Assembly (NCBI GenBank): GCA_964471865.1
Contig: CAYYHU010000002.1
Coordinates: forward strand, 62,001 to 126,000
Direction of reading: 5' to 3'
Source: CAYMUC01 sp964471865
Lineage (GTDB): Bacteria > Actinomycetota > Acidimicrobiia > Acidimicrobiales > Ilumatobacteraceae
DNA: 64,000 bases
Part shown: one piece after another, positions 53,471 through 62,476 of the stretch
Layout: every line of letters begins with the position of its first letter
Position numbering within the stretch: the first letter of the stretch is position 1
The notes under the pieces: generated by a model
What the model saw: only the letters and a program-made list of their open reading frames with translations
Databases searched by the model: none
What the model was told of the DNA's origin: nothing
Made by a program: the position numbers and the translations under genes

Positions 53471-54159
53471 CACCTCCATTCACGCCCCAGCTCACATCTC
53501 GACGACGTCTCACCGGTTTCGCCGTCGCTGCGATCGTCGCCCTGGGAGCCTGCGGGGTTCCGAGCGAAGGGGACTTTCTCGTCATCGATGACGGCGAGAT
53601 CCCCTACGGCCTCGCTGAGACCACCACCACTCGGCCACCTACGACGACCTCGACCACGACCACACCACCCTCGACGACGATGCCTCCGGTGACCACCACG
53701 GTGCCCGAGACCACCACGACTCTGGCGGTGGAAACCGTCGAGTTGTATTTCCTCACGGGTCTTCAACTCGTGCCGATCCAACGCAGCCTCGCGAGTCCAG
53801 CGACGCCATCACAGGTCCTCGCCGCCCTGATCGAAGGACCCCCGACGGGTGAGTCGGGCGTCGGTCTGCGTAGCGCCCTTCCCGCTGACGAGGATCTCGC
53901 TGTGAGCGTGGACCGAGGGCTCGCGATGGTGGATCTCCCCGAGGGCTACCTCACGGGAATCGCTCCGAGTGAACAACGCCGGGCGGTGGCCCAGATCGTG
54001 TTGACGATCTCGGTGCTTCCCCGAGCCAGCTTGGTCGTGTTCACCGAAGGTGGCGAGGAGATCGCTGTTCCCCGAGGCGGTGGCGATCTCAGCGATGTCG
54101 GCGAAGCGGTGACCTTCGAGGACTACCAGAACTTGTTGTCAGCGACCCGAACCGGTTGA
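53467..54159 (+). CDS. GerMN-domain lipoprotein (short LpqB-like)
   Basis: 230 residues. Lipoprotein signal peptide with lipobox LGAC (FAVAAIVALGAC), then a Thr/Pro-rich linker (TTTTRPPTTTSTTTTPPSTT, about residues 52-85) and a GerMN domain (about 90-215; VELYFLTGLQLVPIQR, ALIEGPPTGESGVG, SVDRGLAMVDLPEGY). In mycobacteria the lipoprotein LpqB modulates MtrB and has a GerMN plus beta-propeller; here the propeller is missing. Overlaps the kinase stop by four bases. Convergent with era. Confidence 0.85.
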   Translation: MTPPFTPQLTSRRRLTGFAVAAIVALGACGVPSEGDFLVIDDGEIPYGLAETTTTRPPTTTSTTTTPPSTTMPPVTTTVPETTTTLAVETVELYFLTGLQLVPIQRSLASPATPSQVLAALIEGPPTGESGVGLRSALPADEDLAVSVDRGLAMVDLPEGYLTGIAPSEQRRAVAQIVLTISVLPRASLVVFTEGGEEIAVPRGGGDLSDVGEAVTFEDYQNLLSATRTG

Positions 54160-54165
54160 GTCCTC

Positions 54166-55005
54166 TCAGTAACCGAGACGTTCGACGCGATCGGCTCGGT
54201 GCTGCCAGTTGCGATCCACCGTGACGTGCAACTCGAGAAAGGCTCCGGGGGGAAGTTGCGCTCGAACCGCCGTGCCGACCTGTTTGAGAAGTTCGCCACC
54301 TCGTCCGATGACCATGCCTTTTTGGCTGGGTCGCTCGACGACGATCTCGCAGCGCACCCGAGGCCATTCCCATTCCGTCACCCGGGTCGCGATCGAATAG
54401 GGCAGTTCTTGACGGGTCAGAGCCAGCAATTGTTCGCGTACGAGTTCCGCCACTCGGGTTTCCTCGGGCAGATCGCTGATCTGATCCTCAGGGAAGAAGG
54501 CCGGTCCCTCCTCACAGCGATCCACGAGATGGGCCACCAACGCTCCCAGGCCCTCTCCGGTCTTCGCCGACACCGGAAAATAGGACTCGGCTCCCAGAGA
54601 GGACGCCGCATTGAGACGCTCGAGTAAGACCTCGGGTTTGACCCGGTCGATCTTGTTGACGATGACAATCGCTGTTGCGATGTCGAGACGGGCCGCCACC
54701 CAGCGGTCGCCGCCTCCGAGCACCTTGGTCGCATCGAGCACCAAACAGGTCACGTCCACGTCTGAGGTGGCGTCGAGAGCGGTGGCGTTGACCCGTTCAC
54801 CCAGCGCTGTCACCGGCTTGTGCAGTCCGGGAGTGTCCACGAACACCAGCTGCGCGTCCGGACGGTTCACGACGCCGCGGATCCGGGTGCGCGTGGTCTG
54901 GGGTTTATCCGACACGATCGACACCTTCTCCCCACACAAGGCGTTGAGCAGCGTGGACTTGCCGACGTTGGGACGTCCCACGAGAGAGATGAAGCCGGAC
55001 TTCAT
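54166..55005 (-). CDS. era: GTPase Era
   Basis: 279 residues, 16S rRNA-binding GTPase needed for 30S maturation. G1 GRPNVGKST, switch with DKPQTTRTRIRG, G3 DTPGLHKP, G4 NKIDRV, G5 PVSAKTGEG, then a C-terminal KH domain (QKGMVIGRGGELLKQVG). Start set at MKSGFISLVGRPNVG; the frame continues upstream without family similarity. Part of a mycobacteria-like glyS/recO/uppS/era neighbourhood but here separated from recO by the dinG and mtr-like genes. Confidence 0.97.
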   Translation of the reverse strand: MKSGFISLVGRPNVGKSTLLNALCGEKVSIVSDKPQTTRTRIRGVVNRPDAQLVFVDTPGLHKPVTALGERVNATALDATSDVDVTCLVLDATKVLGGGDRWVAARLDIATAIVIVNKIDRVKPEVLLERLNAASSLGAESYFPVSAKTGEGLGALVAHLVDRCEEGPAFFPEDQISDLPEETRVAELVREQLLALTRQELPYSIATRVTEWEWPRVRCEIVVERPSQKGMVIGRGGELLKQVGTAVRAQLPPGAFLELHVTVDRNWQHRADRVERLGY

Positions 55006-55084
55006 GTGCTGCTCACGGTAGCGGTCGAGAACCAGATCTCGCCCTGTTCGGGACGCGAGCCCTCGGCCTGCGAGACTGGGTCTC

Positions 55085-55525
55085 ATGGCGTCCCGCTTCG
55101 CTCTGGACTACAAGAAATGGTTCGACCGACTTCAGCCCCAGACCCTCCAGATAGCGACCTGGCTCTTGTATCTCAACGCCTTCTTCGCGCTCGTGGACTG
55201 GCTGGGCAACTCCCCCACCACCTGGATCGGTTTCGCCCGGTACCGCGACGGGACCTTGGGAACGCTGCTCGGCCTCGCCATCGTGGTGGCCTATGCCGCT
55301 GGCGGCTTCTTGATGGCCAACGACCGCCGTCTGGGTTGGCGCCTCGCGGTGGTGGCCGCGTTCTCACCCTTCTTGTTGCGTTTCTGGGTGCTGCGCGACG
55401 TGATGACCTCGACCTGGGACAAGCTCACCGGCGGCCGAGTCATCAGTGTGATCTTCGACGTCGCCCTCTGTGCGTTGTTGTTGCATCCCACGAGCCGCGA
55501 ACATCAACGGGTGTGGTACCGCTGA
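55085..55525 (+). CDS. small integral membrane protein of unknown function
   Basis: 146 residues with about four hydrophobic helices (IATWLLYLNAFFALVDWL, GTLLGLAIVVAYAAGGFLMA, WRLAVVAAFSPFLLRFWVL, VISVIFDVALCALLL) and a basic, aromatic N-terminus (ALDYKKWFDRLQP). No known family recognised. Divergent from era by 79 bases and 24 bases before the MaoC gene. Confidence 0.75.
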   Translation: MASRFALDYKKWFDRLQPQTLQIATWLLYLNAFFALVDWLGNSPTTWIGFARYRDGTLGTLLGLAIVVAYAAGGFLMANDRRLGWRLAVVAAFSPFLLRFWVLRDVMTSTWDKLTGGRVISVIFDVALCALLLHPTSREHQRVWYR

Positions 55526-55549
55526 AGCCAGCGTGGAAGGATCAGGGCC

Positions 55550-56008
55550 ATGACTGCACGTATCGTCAACGGACCCGATGAACTCAAAGCCCTCGTGGGC
55601 GAGCACCTGGGATACAGCCCCTACATGGAGATCACCCAGGACCGGGTCAACCAGTTCGCGGAGGCCACCGGCGACCACCAGTGGATCCATGTCGATGTGG
55701 AGCGCGCCAAGTCCGGGCCGTTCGGAGCGCCCATCGCTCACGGCTATCTGACGTTGTCGCTCGGACCGGTGTTGTATCCCCAGGTCGTCCAGATCCACGG
55801 CTTCCAGATGGGTGTCAACTACGGGGCCAACAAGGTCCGCTTCCCCTCGCCGGTTCCGGTTGGATCCAACCTGCGCCTCGGTGTGAAGTTGCTCGGCGTG
55901 GAGGACATCGCCGGTGGGATCCAGTCCACGATGGAGTTCACCTTCGAAGTCGAAGGCGCCTCGAAGCCTTCCTGCGTGGCCGAGATCATCTTCCGCATGT
56001 ATCTCTGA
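55550..56008 (+). CDS. MaoC-like (R)-specific enoyl-CoA hydratase
   Basis: 152-residue hot-dog-fold protein. Signature hydratase motif A-T-G-D-H-Q-W-I-H-V-D followed by AKSGPFGAPIAHGYLTLSLG, with the catalytic Asp/His arrangement of MaoC/PhaJ proteins. Probably hydrates trans-2-enoyl-CoA, linking fatty acid metabolism with other pathways. ATG start. Not adjacent to a polyhydroxyalkanoate gene, but acyl-CoA ligase and dehydrogenase genes follow nearby. Confidence 0.88.
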   Translation: MTARIVNGPDELKALVGEHLGYSPYMEITQDRVNQFAEATGDHQWIHVDVERAKSGPFGAPIAHGYLTLSLGPVLYPQVVQIHGFQMGVNYGANKVRFPSPVPVGSNLRLGVKLLGVEDIAGGIQSTMEFTFEVEGASKPSCVAEIIFRMYL

Positions 56009-56310
56009 GCCCGACCCGCACCGAACTCGCTTCGGGGCATGCGAGTCACCATCGGCACCACATTCTTGAGGTGAGTTCCATCACCTGGTGGGTGCTCAGC
56101 CACCGCTTTCTGGCTCTGCCCGTTGCCGGATGACCGGTTCGATGTAGTGGGCAGTGAACGTCACGGTTCCGCCCACCCGGCGACCAGCTGACGCTGCTCG
56201 CCGACACGGATGAGCTGGGGCGCCGGTGACCCATGAGCTGCTGCCTCGGGGTACTCGACGGCGGCACCGTCGAGCAGCCTCGGGCACGCCAACCTCCCGG
56301 ACAGGAAGGC
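56009..56310. other. gene-free region between MaoC and luciferase-like genes
   Basis: About 300 bases between two convergent genes. It contains short open frames on both strands but none has protein-like composition or motifs. I see no tRNA, repeat or clear terminator hairpin. Confidence 0.4.
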
Positions 56311-57279
56311 CTAGGCGTGTCGGAACTCGTGAACGATGCGAGCGAACAGATCCAAGGTGGTGGTGTCGGGGTAGTCCGCACACCAGGGGATGATCCCGCC
56401 ACAGCCCAAATCGAGATACTGAGCGATTCTCTCCGCCACCTGTTCCGGAGTTCCGATCAGGTTGCCAGCCCGCCATGTCTCCTCGGATTCGGGCCTCAGG
56501 CTCAGTTTCCCCGCTGCGCGCACCTCGGCTTCGGTGGGTCGAATGAAGATCTCCGGAGACCAGGTCATGAGGATTTCATCGGGATCGCGGCCCTCAGCTC
56601 GACAATGCTCGATGAGCACGTCACGTTTGTGGGCCCATTCCTCGGGGGTTCCTCCGAAATTCGATCGGTCGCCGTGGCGGGCCACGACTCGCAGGGTCAA
56701 CTGTTCTCCCCCACCACCGATCCAGATCGGCGGATGAGGCTGCTGAAGCGGTTTGGGCTCACAGTTCGCTCGATGGGTCCGGTAGTGGCGCCCCTCATAG
56801 GTGGTCTCGGGTTGAGTCCACATCGACTTGACGATCTCGACGGCCTCGCGCAGCATCCGGATTCGTTCCGACGGCTTGGGATAGTCGAAGCCATACGCAC
56901 GATATTCGTTCTCGTACCATCCGGCGCCGATCCCCCACTCGAGACGACCACCTGAGATCACGTCGAGAGTGGCGGTGATCTTGGCGAGCAAGGCCGGGTT
57001 TCGGTAGCTGTTGCAGCCCACCATCTGCCCGAGGCGAATCGTCGACGTTCGCTGACTCACCGCCGCCAACGTCGTCCAGCATTCGAACACCGTCTCATGA
57101 GCGGGGCGGGGAACGTTGTGGAAGTGGTCATAGACCCAGATCGAGTCGAAGCCCAAGGCCTCGGCGCGGATCGCGATGTCGACGGCGCGCTGCCATTGCG
57201 CCTCGGCGCCCTCGATGCCAGCGAGTTCGGTCTTCCAGCCCTGGGGCATGAACACGCCGAATGTGGGGTCACTCACCAT
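56311..57279 (-). CDS. luciferase-like (LLM) F420-dependent oxidoreductase
   Basis: 322-residue TIM-barrel flavin/F420 oxidoreductase. Features: FGVFMPQGW near the start, ALGFDSIWVYDHF, RLEWGIGAGWYENEYRAYGFDYP, PPIWIGGGGE and ETWRAGNLIGTPEQVAER. This is the family F420-dependent class common in actinobacteria; substrate unknown. Start at MVSDPTFGVFMPQGW; upstream codons are not family-like. Divergent from the acyl-CoA ligase with about 130 bases between. Confidence 0.88.
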   Translation of the reverse strand: MVSDPTFGVFMPQGWKTELAGIEGAEAQWQRAVDIAIRAEALGFDSIWVYDHFHNVPRPAHETVFECWTTLAAVSQRTSTIRLGQMVGCNSYRNPALLAKITATLDVISGGRLEWGIGAGWYENEYRAYGFDYPKPSERIRMLREAVEIVKSMWTQPETTYEGRHYRTHRANCEPKPLQQPHPPIWIGGGGEQLTLRVVARHGDRSNFGGTPEEWAHKRDVLIEHCRAEGRDPDEILMTWSPEIFIRPTEAEVRAAGKLSLRPESEETWRAGNLIGTPEQVAERIAQYLDLGCGGIIPWCADYPDTTTLDLFARIVHEFRHA

Positions 57280-57407
57280 CACCGAACACGCTACTTCGCC
57301 TCGTTGGCGATGAACCCCTTGGTCTCGGGACCGGCGTCCAACCGTGACCACGGGCGTTCGAGCAGGGTTCGTGGTGACCTCGGTCACGGGTCTAGCGTCC
57401 CGCAGCG

Positions 57408-59051
57408 ATGCAGGTCCCCGTCGCCACTCTCCACGAGGCGATCGCTCGGTCCCGTCCCCATCAGGACTGCATCGTCGCTGGTGCCACTCGCCGAACATGG
57501 TCTGAGGTCACGGATCGCACTCGTCGACTCGCCAACACCTTGATCGACGCCGGACTGGGATGCCACACCGAACGAGACCGGCTCGAGAACTGGGAATCCG
57601 GACAGGATCATCTGGCGATCTATCTCCACAACGGACCCGAATATCTCGAAGCGATGCTGGCGGCGTTCAAGGCCCGAGTCGCCCCCTTCAACGTCAACTA
57701 CCGCTACGTCGCCGACGAGCTTCGCTATCTGCTCCGAGACGCCTCGGCACGCGCGGTGATGATCCACTCGGCCTTTGCTCCCTTACTCGCCGAGATCCGA
57801 TCCGAGGTCCCCTCGCTCGCCGTCATCGTGCAGGTTCCCGACGCCAGCGGGAATCCGCTGCTCGACGGGGCGATCTGGTACGAGGATGCCGTCGCGTCGG
57901 GCTCACCGGAGCCGCCACCCGTGAACTGGTCCCCCGATGACCTGTACATCCTCTACACCGGCGGCACAACAGGCATGCCCAAAGGGGTGTTGTGGCGAAA
58001 CGGCGACGCCGTGGTGGAGTGTTTCGGCGGTCGCCGCGATGTGACGTCGGTCGAGGACATGGTGAGTGCGGCCGCCGGCCAGCTACGCGCACTCCCGGCG
58101 CCTCCGTTCATGCATGGCGCCGGTCAATGGATTGCCATGCGGACCTTTTTCGACGGCGGATGCGTGGTGATTCCGAATCGTCCCGAACGCCTCGATGCCG
58201 CCGATCTGTGGTCCACGGTGGAGCGTGAACAGGTCAATTTCTTGTTGATCGTGGGAGACGCCTTTGCTCGACCGTTACTGGATGAACTCGATCGACATGA
58301 CTACGACCTCAGCTCGCTGACCGTCATCTTGTCGGGAGGGGCCGCGTTGACCTCGGGTCGCAAAGCCGAGTTCCTCTCTCGACTTCCCACCGCCATGGTC
58401 GTGGACGGTTTGGGATCCTCAGAGGCCGGAGGTCAACTTTCGCAGGTGAGTACCGGAACGACGGCCACGACAGGAACCTTCCCCTTGACCGAATCGAACC
58501 ATGTCCTGTCGGCCGATCTGACCCGGGTGCTCGCACCAGGCGACCCGGAACTGGGCTGGCTCGCGAAAAGTGGTCGTTTGGCACTGGGCTATCTCGGCGA
58601 TGCCGCCAAGACCGCTCGGACCTATCCGACGATCGGCTCGATGCGTTTCGCAGTGCCCGGAGATCGGGCCCGTCTGCTCGAAGGCGGCATCGTGGAACTT
58701 CATGGACGCGACTCGGCGACGATCAACTCGGGTGGTGAGAAGATCTTCGCCGAGGAGGTCGAAGCGGCTCTCAAAACCCACCCGGGTGTCGCGGATTGTG
58801 TCGTGGCGGCGCGCCCCCACGATCGCTTCGGTCATGAGGTCGTCGCCATCGTCGCGGTTCGCGCCGGTGTCACGGTGACCGATGAGGAACTCGTCGAGGC
58901 GGCTGGCGGCCATCTCGCTCGCTACAAACTGCCCCGGGCGATCATCCGCGTCGATGAGGTCCTGCGCTCACCGGCCGGAAAAGCCGACTACCGCTGGGCT
59001 GGTCGGGTCGCGTGCGGAGACGTCGAGGCGGTAGCCCCCGAGGCCGTATAG
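57408..59051 (+). CDS. acyl-CoA synthetase (AMP-dependent, FadD-like)
   Basis: 547 residues, ANL superfamily. AMP-binding P-loop YTGGTTGMPKGVLWR near residue 185, LSGGAALTSGRKAEF, GLGSSEAGG, and the C-terminal domain with INSGGEKIFAEEVE, VAARPHDRFGHEV and the catalytic Lys in SPAGKADYRWA. Activates a carboxylic acid (probably a medium or long fatty acid) to CoA. Similar to actinobacterial FadD proteins grouped with acyl-CoA dehydrogenases, and one such gene lies immediately downstream on the other strand. Confidence 0.9.
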   Translation: MQVPVATLHEAIARSRPHQDCIVAGATRRTWSEVTDRTRRLANTLIDAGLGCHTERDRLENWESGQDHLAIYLHNGPEYLEAMLAAFKARVAPFNVNYRYVADELRYLLRDASARAVMIHSAFAPLLAEIRSEVPSLAVIVQVPDASGNPLLDGAIWYEDAVASGSPEPPPVNWSPDDLYILYTGGTTGMPKGVLWRNGDAVVECFGGRRDVTSVEDMVSAAAGQLRALPAPPFMHGAGQWIAMRTFFDGGCVVIPNRPERLDAADLWSTVEREQVNFLLIVGDAFARPLLDELDRHDYDLSSLTVILSGGAALTSGRKAEFLSRLPTAMVVDGLGSSEAGGQLSQVSTGTTATTGTFPLTESNHVLSADLTRVLAPGDPELGWLAKSGRLALGYLGDAAKTARTYPTIGSMRFAVPGDRARLLEGGIVELHGRDSATINSGGEKIFAEEVEAALKTHPGVADCVVAARPHDRFGHEVVAIVAVRAGVTVTDEELVEAAGGHLARYKLPRAIIRVDEVLRSPAGKADYRWAGRVACGDVEAVAPEAV

Positions 59052-59070
59052 ATCTGGGAGTTCTCGCGGG

Positions 59071-60291
59071 TCACACGGGAAGATCGCCGGTGGCCCGTCG
59101 GGTCGATCCGTGGTCCTTGTACGCGGCGATCGTGCGCTGAGCGATACGCATCTGATGGATCTCATCGGCTCCATCCGCAAATCGACTCCAACGGGCCTGC
59201 TGCAACATATGAGCCAGTGGTGTATCGGTGGAGTAGCCCAGAGCGCCATGGACCTGGATCGCCCGGTCGATGATGCGCCACAGGCTGTTGGCGACGAAAT
59301 GTTTCGCCATCGACACCTCGGCGATGAAGTCCTGGCCGTGTTCGATCTTGTAGGCGGCGTGCAACACCATGAGCTTGCACTGATAGAGCTCCACGGCCGA
59401 ATCGGCGATCAGCCATTGGATGCCCTGCTTTTCCGCGAGAACGCTGCCATGGCTATAGCGCTCGAGTGAACGCCCCACCATCATGTCGAGAGCCGTCTCG
59501 GCCTGACCGATCCAGCGCATGCAGTGAGCCAGCCGGGCGGGACCGAGACGGTACTGACCCAAGAGATGTCCCTGACCTCGACCACCCAGCATGTTCTCGG
59601 CAGGAACCCGGAGGTCCTCGATGAGGATCTCGCAATGATTGTGACCCCCCGACATCGTGTGGATGTCACGCACCACGTTCCAGCCCTCACTGGGCAGATC
59701 CACGATGAAGCAGGAGTTCGCGGCCTGGGGCAGGTCGGGATCGTCTTCGGTGCGAGCGATCAACAACGCGAACTTCGCGCCTCGCGCGCCGGAGATGAAC
59801 CATTTGTGACCGTTGATCACCCATTCGTCGCCATCGCGATACGCGAACGTCTTGATGAGCGTCGGATCGCTACCCGCCACCTCGGGTTCGGTCATCGCAA
59901 AGCAGGACCGAGCCGTTCCTTCACACAGCGGGCGCAGATACTTCTCGTGTTGTTCAGGTGTTCCCCAATGCAACAGCGTGTGCTGGTTGCCTTCATCGGG
60001 AGCCTGAGCGTTGATCACGAACGGTCCGATCGGAACCTTTCCGGCCTCGGCCGAAACCGCCGCCATCGCCGTGGGACCCAGCCCCATCCCACCCCATTCC
60101 GCCGGCATATGCGGAAGCCACACACCCCACTCTTCGCGAGCTTGTCGACGCAGATCGACGATGGTGCCCACCACCTCGCGACGCTCACTCTGATCGGTGG
60201 CCTCCCAGGCTGGTGCCACCACGGTGGTCATGAAATCGCGCACCTTGAGCCGAACGGCATCCACCTCAGGCGCGAAGGTGAAATCGATCAT
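59071..60291 (-). CDS. acyl-CoA dehydrogenase
   Basis: 406 residues, FAD enzyme of beta-oxidation. LPHMPAEWGGMGLGP, SCFAMTEPEVAGSDPT, WVINGHKWFISGARGA, MLGGRGQGHLLGQYRLGPARL, QVHGALGYSTDTPL and GADEIHQMRIAQ. Resembles the ACAD10/11-type and other long actinobacterial FadE proteins. The start is fixed by GGGGGAGG (60298-60305) six bases before the ATG. Convergent with the acyl-CoA ligase gene by 19 bases and divergent from menG. Confidence 0.92.
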   Translation of the reverse strand: MIDFTFAPEVDAVRLKVRDFMTTVVAPAWEATDQSERREVVGTIVDLRRQAREEWGVWLPHMPAEWGGMGLGPTAMAAVSAEAGKVPIGPFVINAQAPDEGNQHTLLHWGTPEQHEKYLRPLCEGTARSCFAMTEPEVAGSDPTLIKTFAYRDGDEWVINGHKWFISGARGAKFALLIARTEDDPDLPQAANSCFIVDLPSEGWNVVRDIHTMSGGHNHCEILIEDLRVPAENMLGGRGQGHLLGQYRLGPARLAHCMRWIGQAETALDMMVGRSLERYSHGSVLAEKQGIQWLIADSAVELYQCKLMVLHAAYKIEHGQDFIAEVSMAKHFVANSLWRIIDRAIQVHGALGYSTDTPLAHMLQQARWSRFADGADEIHQMRIAQRTIAAYKDHGSTRRATGDLPV

Positions 60292-60373
60292 GTGCTGCCT
60301 CCCCCTTGGCGACGAACCCTTCCATTGTGACGGATCGGAATCGAGGGGTTCCAGACGGCGCCACGTAGCCTTC

Positions 60374-61084
60374 GTGACCGTGGAACGCGCTGCCTGGGAC
60401 ACCGACACCCTTCCTGAGGGCGAGGACAAGCGCCGAGCGGTGCAGGCCATGTTCGATGCCATCGCCCCTCGCTACGACATGGTGAATCGGATCATGACGT
60501 TGCGTCTCGATGTGATGTGGCGTCGGCGGGCGGTACGCGAACTGCGTCTCGGTCCCGGCTCCACTGTTTTGGATCTGGCATCGGGAACCGGCGACCTCTG
60601 CGTCGATCTCGCCCGGGCGTCACTGCGGCCCATTTCGGTGGATCTCTCGATCGGCATGCTCGCGGCCGATCGCTCCGGTGCTCCTCGAGTCCAGGCCGAC
60701 ATCTTGAGACTCCCGATGCGCGACGGCAGCGTCGACGGCGTCACCTGTGGTTTCGCGCTCCGCAACCTGGTGAATCTGGACGGTTTCTTCACCGAGCTCG
60801 CCCGGGTCGTGCGCCCGGGTGGACGGATTGCTCTGTTGGATGTGGGTGTCCCTCGAAACCGGTTCATTCGATGGGGAAATGGCATCTACTTCGGGCGAAT
60901 CGTGCCTCGCATCGGGGGCTGGTTGAGCGATCCGGCGGCCTACCGGTATCTCCCCCGCAGCGTGGCCTATCTGCCCGAGCCCGAGGCCATGGTCGCGAGC
61001 CTCACCGCGGCCGGTTTCCATGGGGTTCACCATCGCCAGCTCTCGGGCGGAATCACCCAATTGCTGACCGGCACCCGCATCTGA
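60374..61084 (+). CDS. menG: demethylmenaquinone methyltransferase
   Basis: 236 residues, UbiE/MenG family. VQAMFDAIAPRYDMVNRIMTL at the N-terminus, SAM motif VLDLASGTGDLCVDLA, GVTCGFALRNLVNLD, VVRPGGRIALLDVG, and the terminal GGITQLLTGTRI. Final C-methylation of menaquinone. A GTG start (VTVERAAWD) is used; a second GTG two codons later is equivalent. menF and menD follow, which supports menaquinone rather than ubiquinone. Confidence 0.93.
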   Translation: MTVERAAWDTDTLPEGEDKRRAVQAMFDAIAPRYDMVNRIMTLRLDVMWRRRAVRELRLGPGSTVLDLASGTGDLCVDLARASLRPISVDLSIGMLAADRSGAPRVQADILRLPMRDGSVDGVTCGFALRNLVNLDGFFTELARVVRPGGRIALLDVGVPRNRFIRWGNGIYFGRIVPRIGGWLSDPAAYRYLPRSVAYLPEPEAMVASLTAAGFHGVHHRQLSGGITQLLTGTRI

Positions 61085-61102
61085 GCGAGGCCCCAGACCA
61101 TC

Positions 61103-62284
61103 ATGCGTGCTGTCACTCGGGCGATCACCGAACCCGTCGATCTCGACGACATCGCTCGCGGTGATGGGATGTTGTTCGTGCGCGATGGTGTCGGCATCGC
61201 CGCGCGAGGTGTCGCTGCCCGCGTGCCATTGGCCGAGGTCGCCAACACCCTGGGTGCCATCGAGCACGATGACGACCTCGGGGTGGCGAGTTCGGGTCCG
61301 ATCGCGCTCGGCGTGGTTCCGTTCCTCCCGAAATCGCCCACCGAACTCGTGATTCCTGCCATGGTCGTGGGTCGGTCGCCCGACGGCCTCACCTGGGTCA
61401 CGACGATCGATGGCGCATCGCTCGATCTGGGTCACGCGCTCGAGGCGTCGGCGAACCCGGGAACCTTCACCGTCGGCCCGGGCGTGGATGTCGAGACCTA
61501 TCTCGCGGCCGTCACCGCGGCGCGGGATGCGGTTCGGGCCGAGGACCTCGTCAAAGCGGTGATCGCTCGGGATGTGATCGTCACCTGTGATCGACCCATC
61601 GACGTCCATGCCGTGCTTACACGCCTCAAGGCCTCGTTCGGGTCCTCCTATCGCTACAGCGTGGACGGTTTCGTCGGTGCGTCACCAGAGTTGCTCGTGG
61701 AGGTCAGCGACGGTCTCGTACGCAGCCACCCTCTCGCCGGTACCGCTCCCCGAACCGGTGATCCCACCACGGATGCAGATCTCGCCGCCCGTCTGATCGC
61801 CAGCACCAAGGACCAAGTCGAGCACCGAGTCGTGATCGACGTCGTCAATGACACGTTGCTGCCCTGGTGTTCGTATTTGGACTGGGAACCCGAACCCCAG
61901 ATCGTCACCGTTGCCAACGTCCAACATCTCGGCACGCGGGTTCAAGGACCGCTGTCTGAGCCCTGGCCCAACGTGGTCGATCTCGTACTGGCCCTGTCAC
62001 CCACCCCGGCTCTGGGTGGTCATCCCCGCGACCGGGCGCTCGAGTTGATCAGCGCCGTCGAAGGGTTCGATCGGGGACGCTACGGCGGAGCGGTGGGGTG
62101 GGTCGACACCCGAGGTAACGGAACCTGGGCGGTGGCGATTCGCTGCGCCGAGTTCGATGCGGACCGACGGCAAGCGCGCCTGTTCGCCGGCGGGGGCATC
62201 GTCGCAGAAAGTGAACCGCTCGCCGAGTTCGCCGAAACCCAAGCCAAGTTCCAAGCGATGCTGTCGGCCATCGTCCGGCCCTGA
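61103..62284 (+). CDS. menF: isochorismate synthase
   Basis: 393 residues, chorismate-utilising enzyme. Conserved blocks: EDLVKAVIARDV, GFVGASPELLVEV, HPLAGTAPRTGD, STKDQVEHRVVIDVV, VQHLGTRVQG, SPTPALGGHPRDRA and FAGGGIVAESEPLAEFAET. Converts chorismate to isochorismate, the entry step of menaquinone synthesis. Follows menG by 18 bases and faces menD. TrpE/PabB are excluded because the protein lies with menD and menG and lacks their N-terminal domain. Confidence 0.93.
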   Translation: MRAVTRAITEPVDLDDIARGDGMLFVRDGVGIAARGVAARVPLAEVANTLGAIEHDDDLGVASSGPIALGVVPFLPKSPTELVIPAMVVGRSPDGLTWVTTIDGASLDLGHALEASANPGTFTVGPGVDVETYLAAVTAARDAVRAEDLVKAVIARDVIVTCDRPIDVHAVLTRLKASFGSSYRYSVDGFVGASPELLVEVSDGLVRSHPLAGTAPRTGDPTTDADLAARLIASTKDQVEHRVVIDVVNDTLLPWCSYLDWEPEPQIVTVANVQHLGTRVQGPLSEPWPNVVDLVLALSPTPALGGHPRDRALELISAVEGFDRGRYGGAVGWVDTRGNGTWAVAIRCAEFDADRRQARLFAGGGIVAESEPLAEFAETQAKFQAMLSAIVRP

Positions 62285-62476
62285 CCCCCAACGGGAACAG
62301 ACGCCCCCGCCCTCGAGACCGTGAATGTGAGCGCCGCCGTCCGGCCGTTGTCACCTCTGCGACAGCTCATCATTACCCGCGGCGACATCGCTATTGCCGC
62401 GTCTGATCGGTGGGCAGCGTCGCGACGGCGGTGCCCGCCCTACCTGAACCCGCTCGACGGGGCCTTCATCACTGCA

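Noticed and set aside
56046..56402. 118-codon minus-strand open frame after the luciferase-like gene
   Set aside because: Pro/Ser/Arg-rich without domains, overlaps the end of a real gene, and has no plausible ribosome-binding site.
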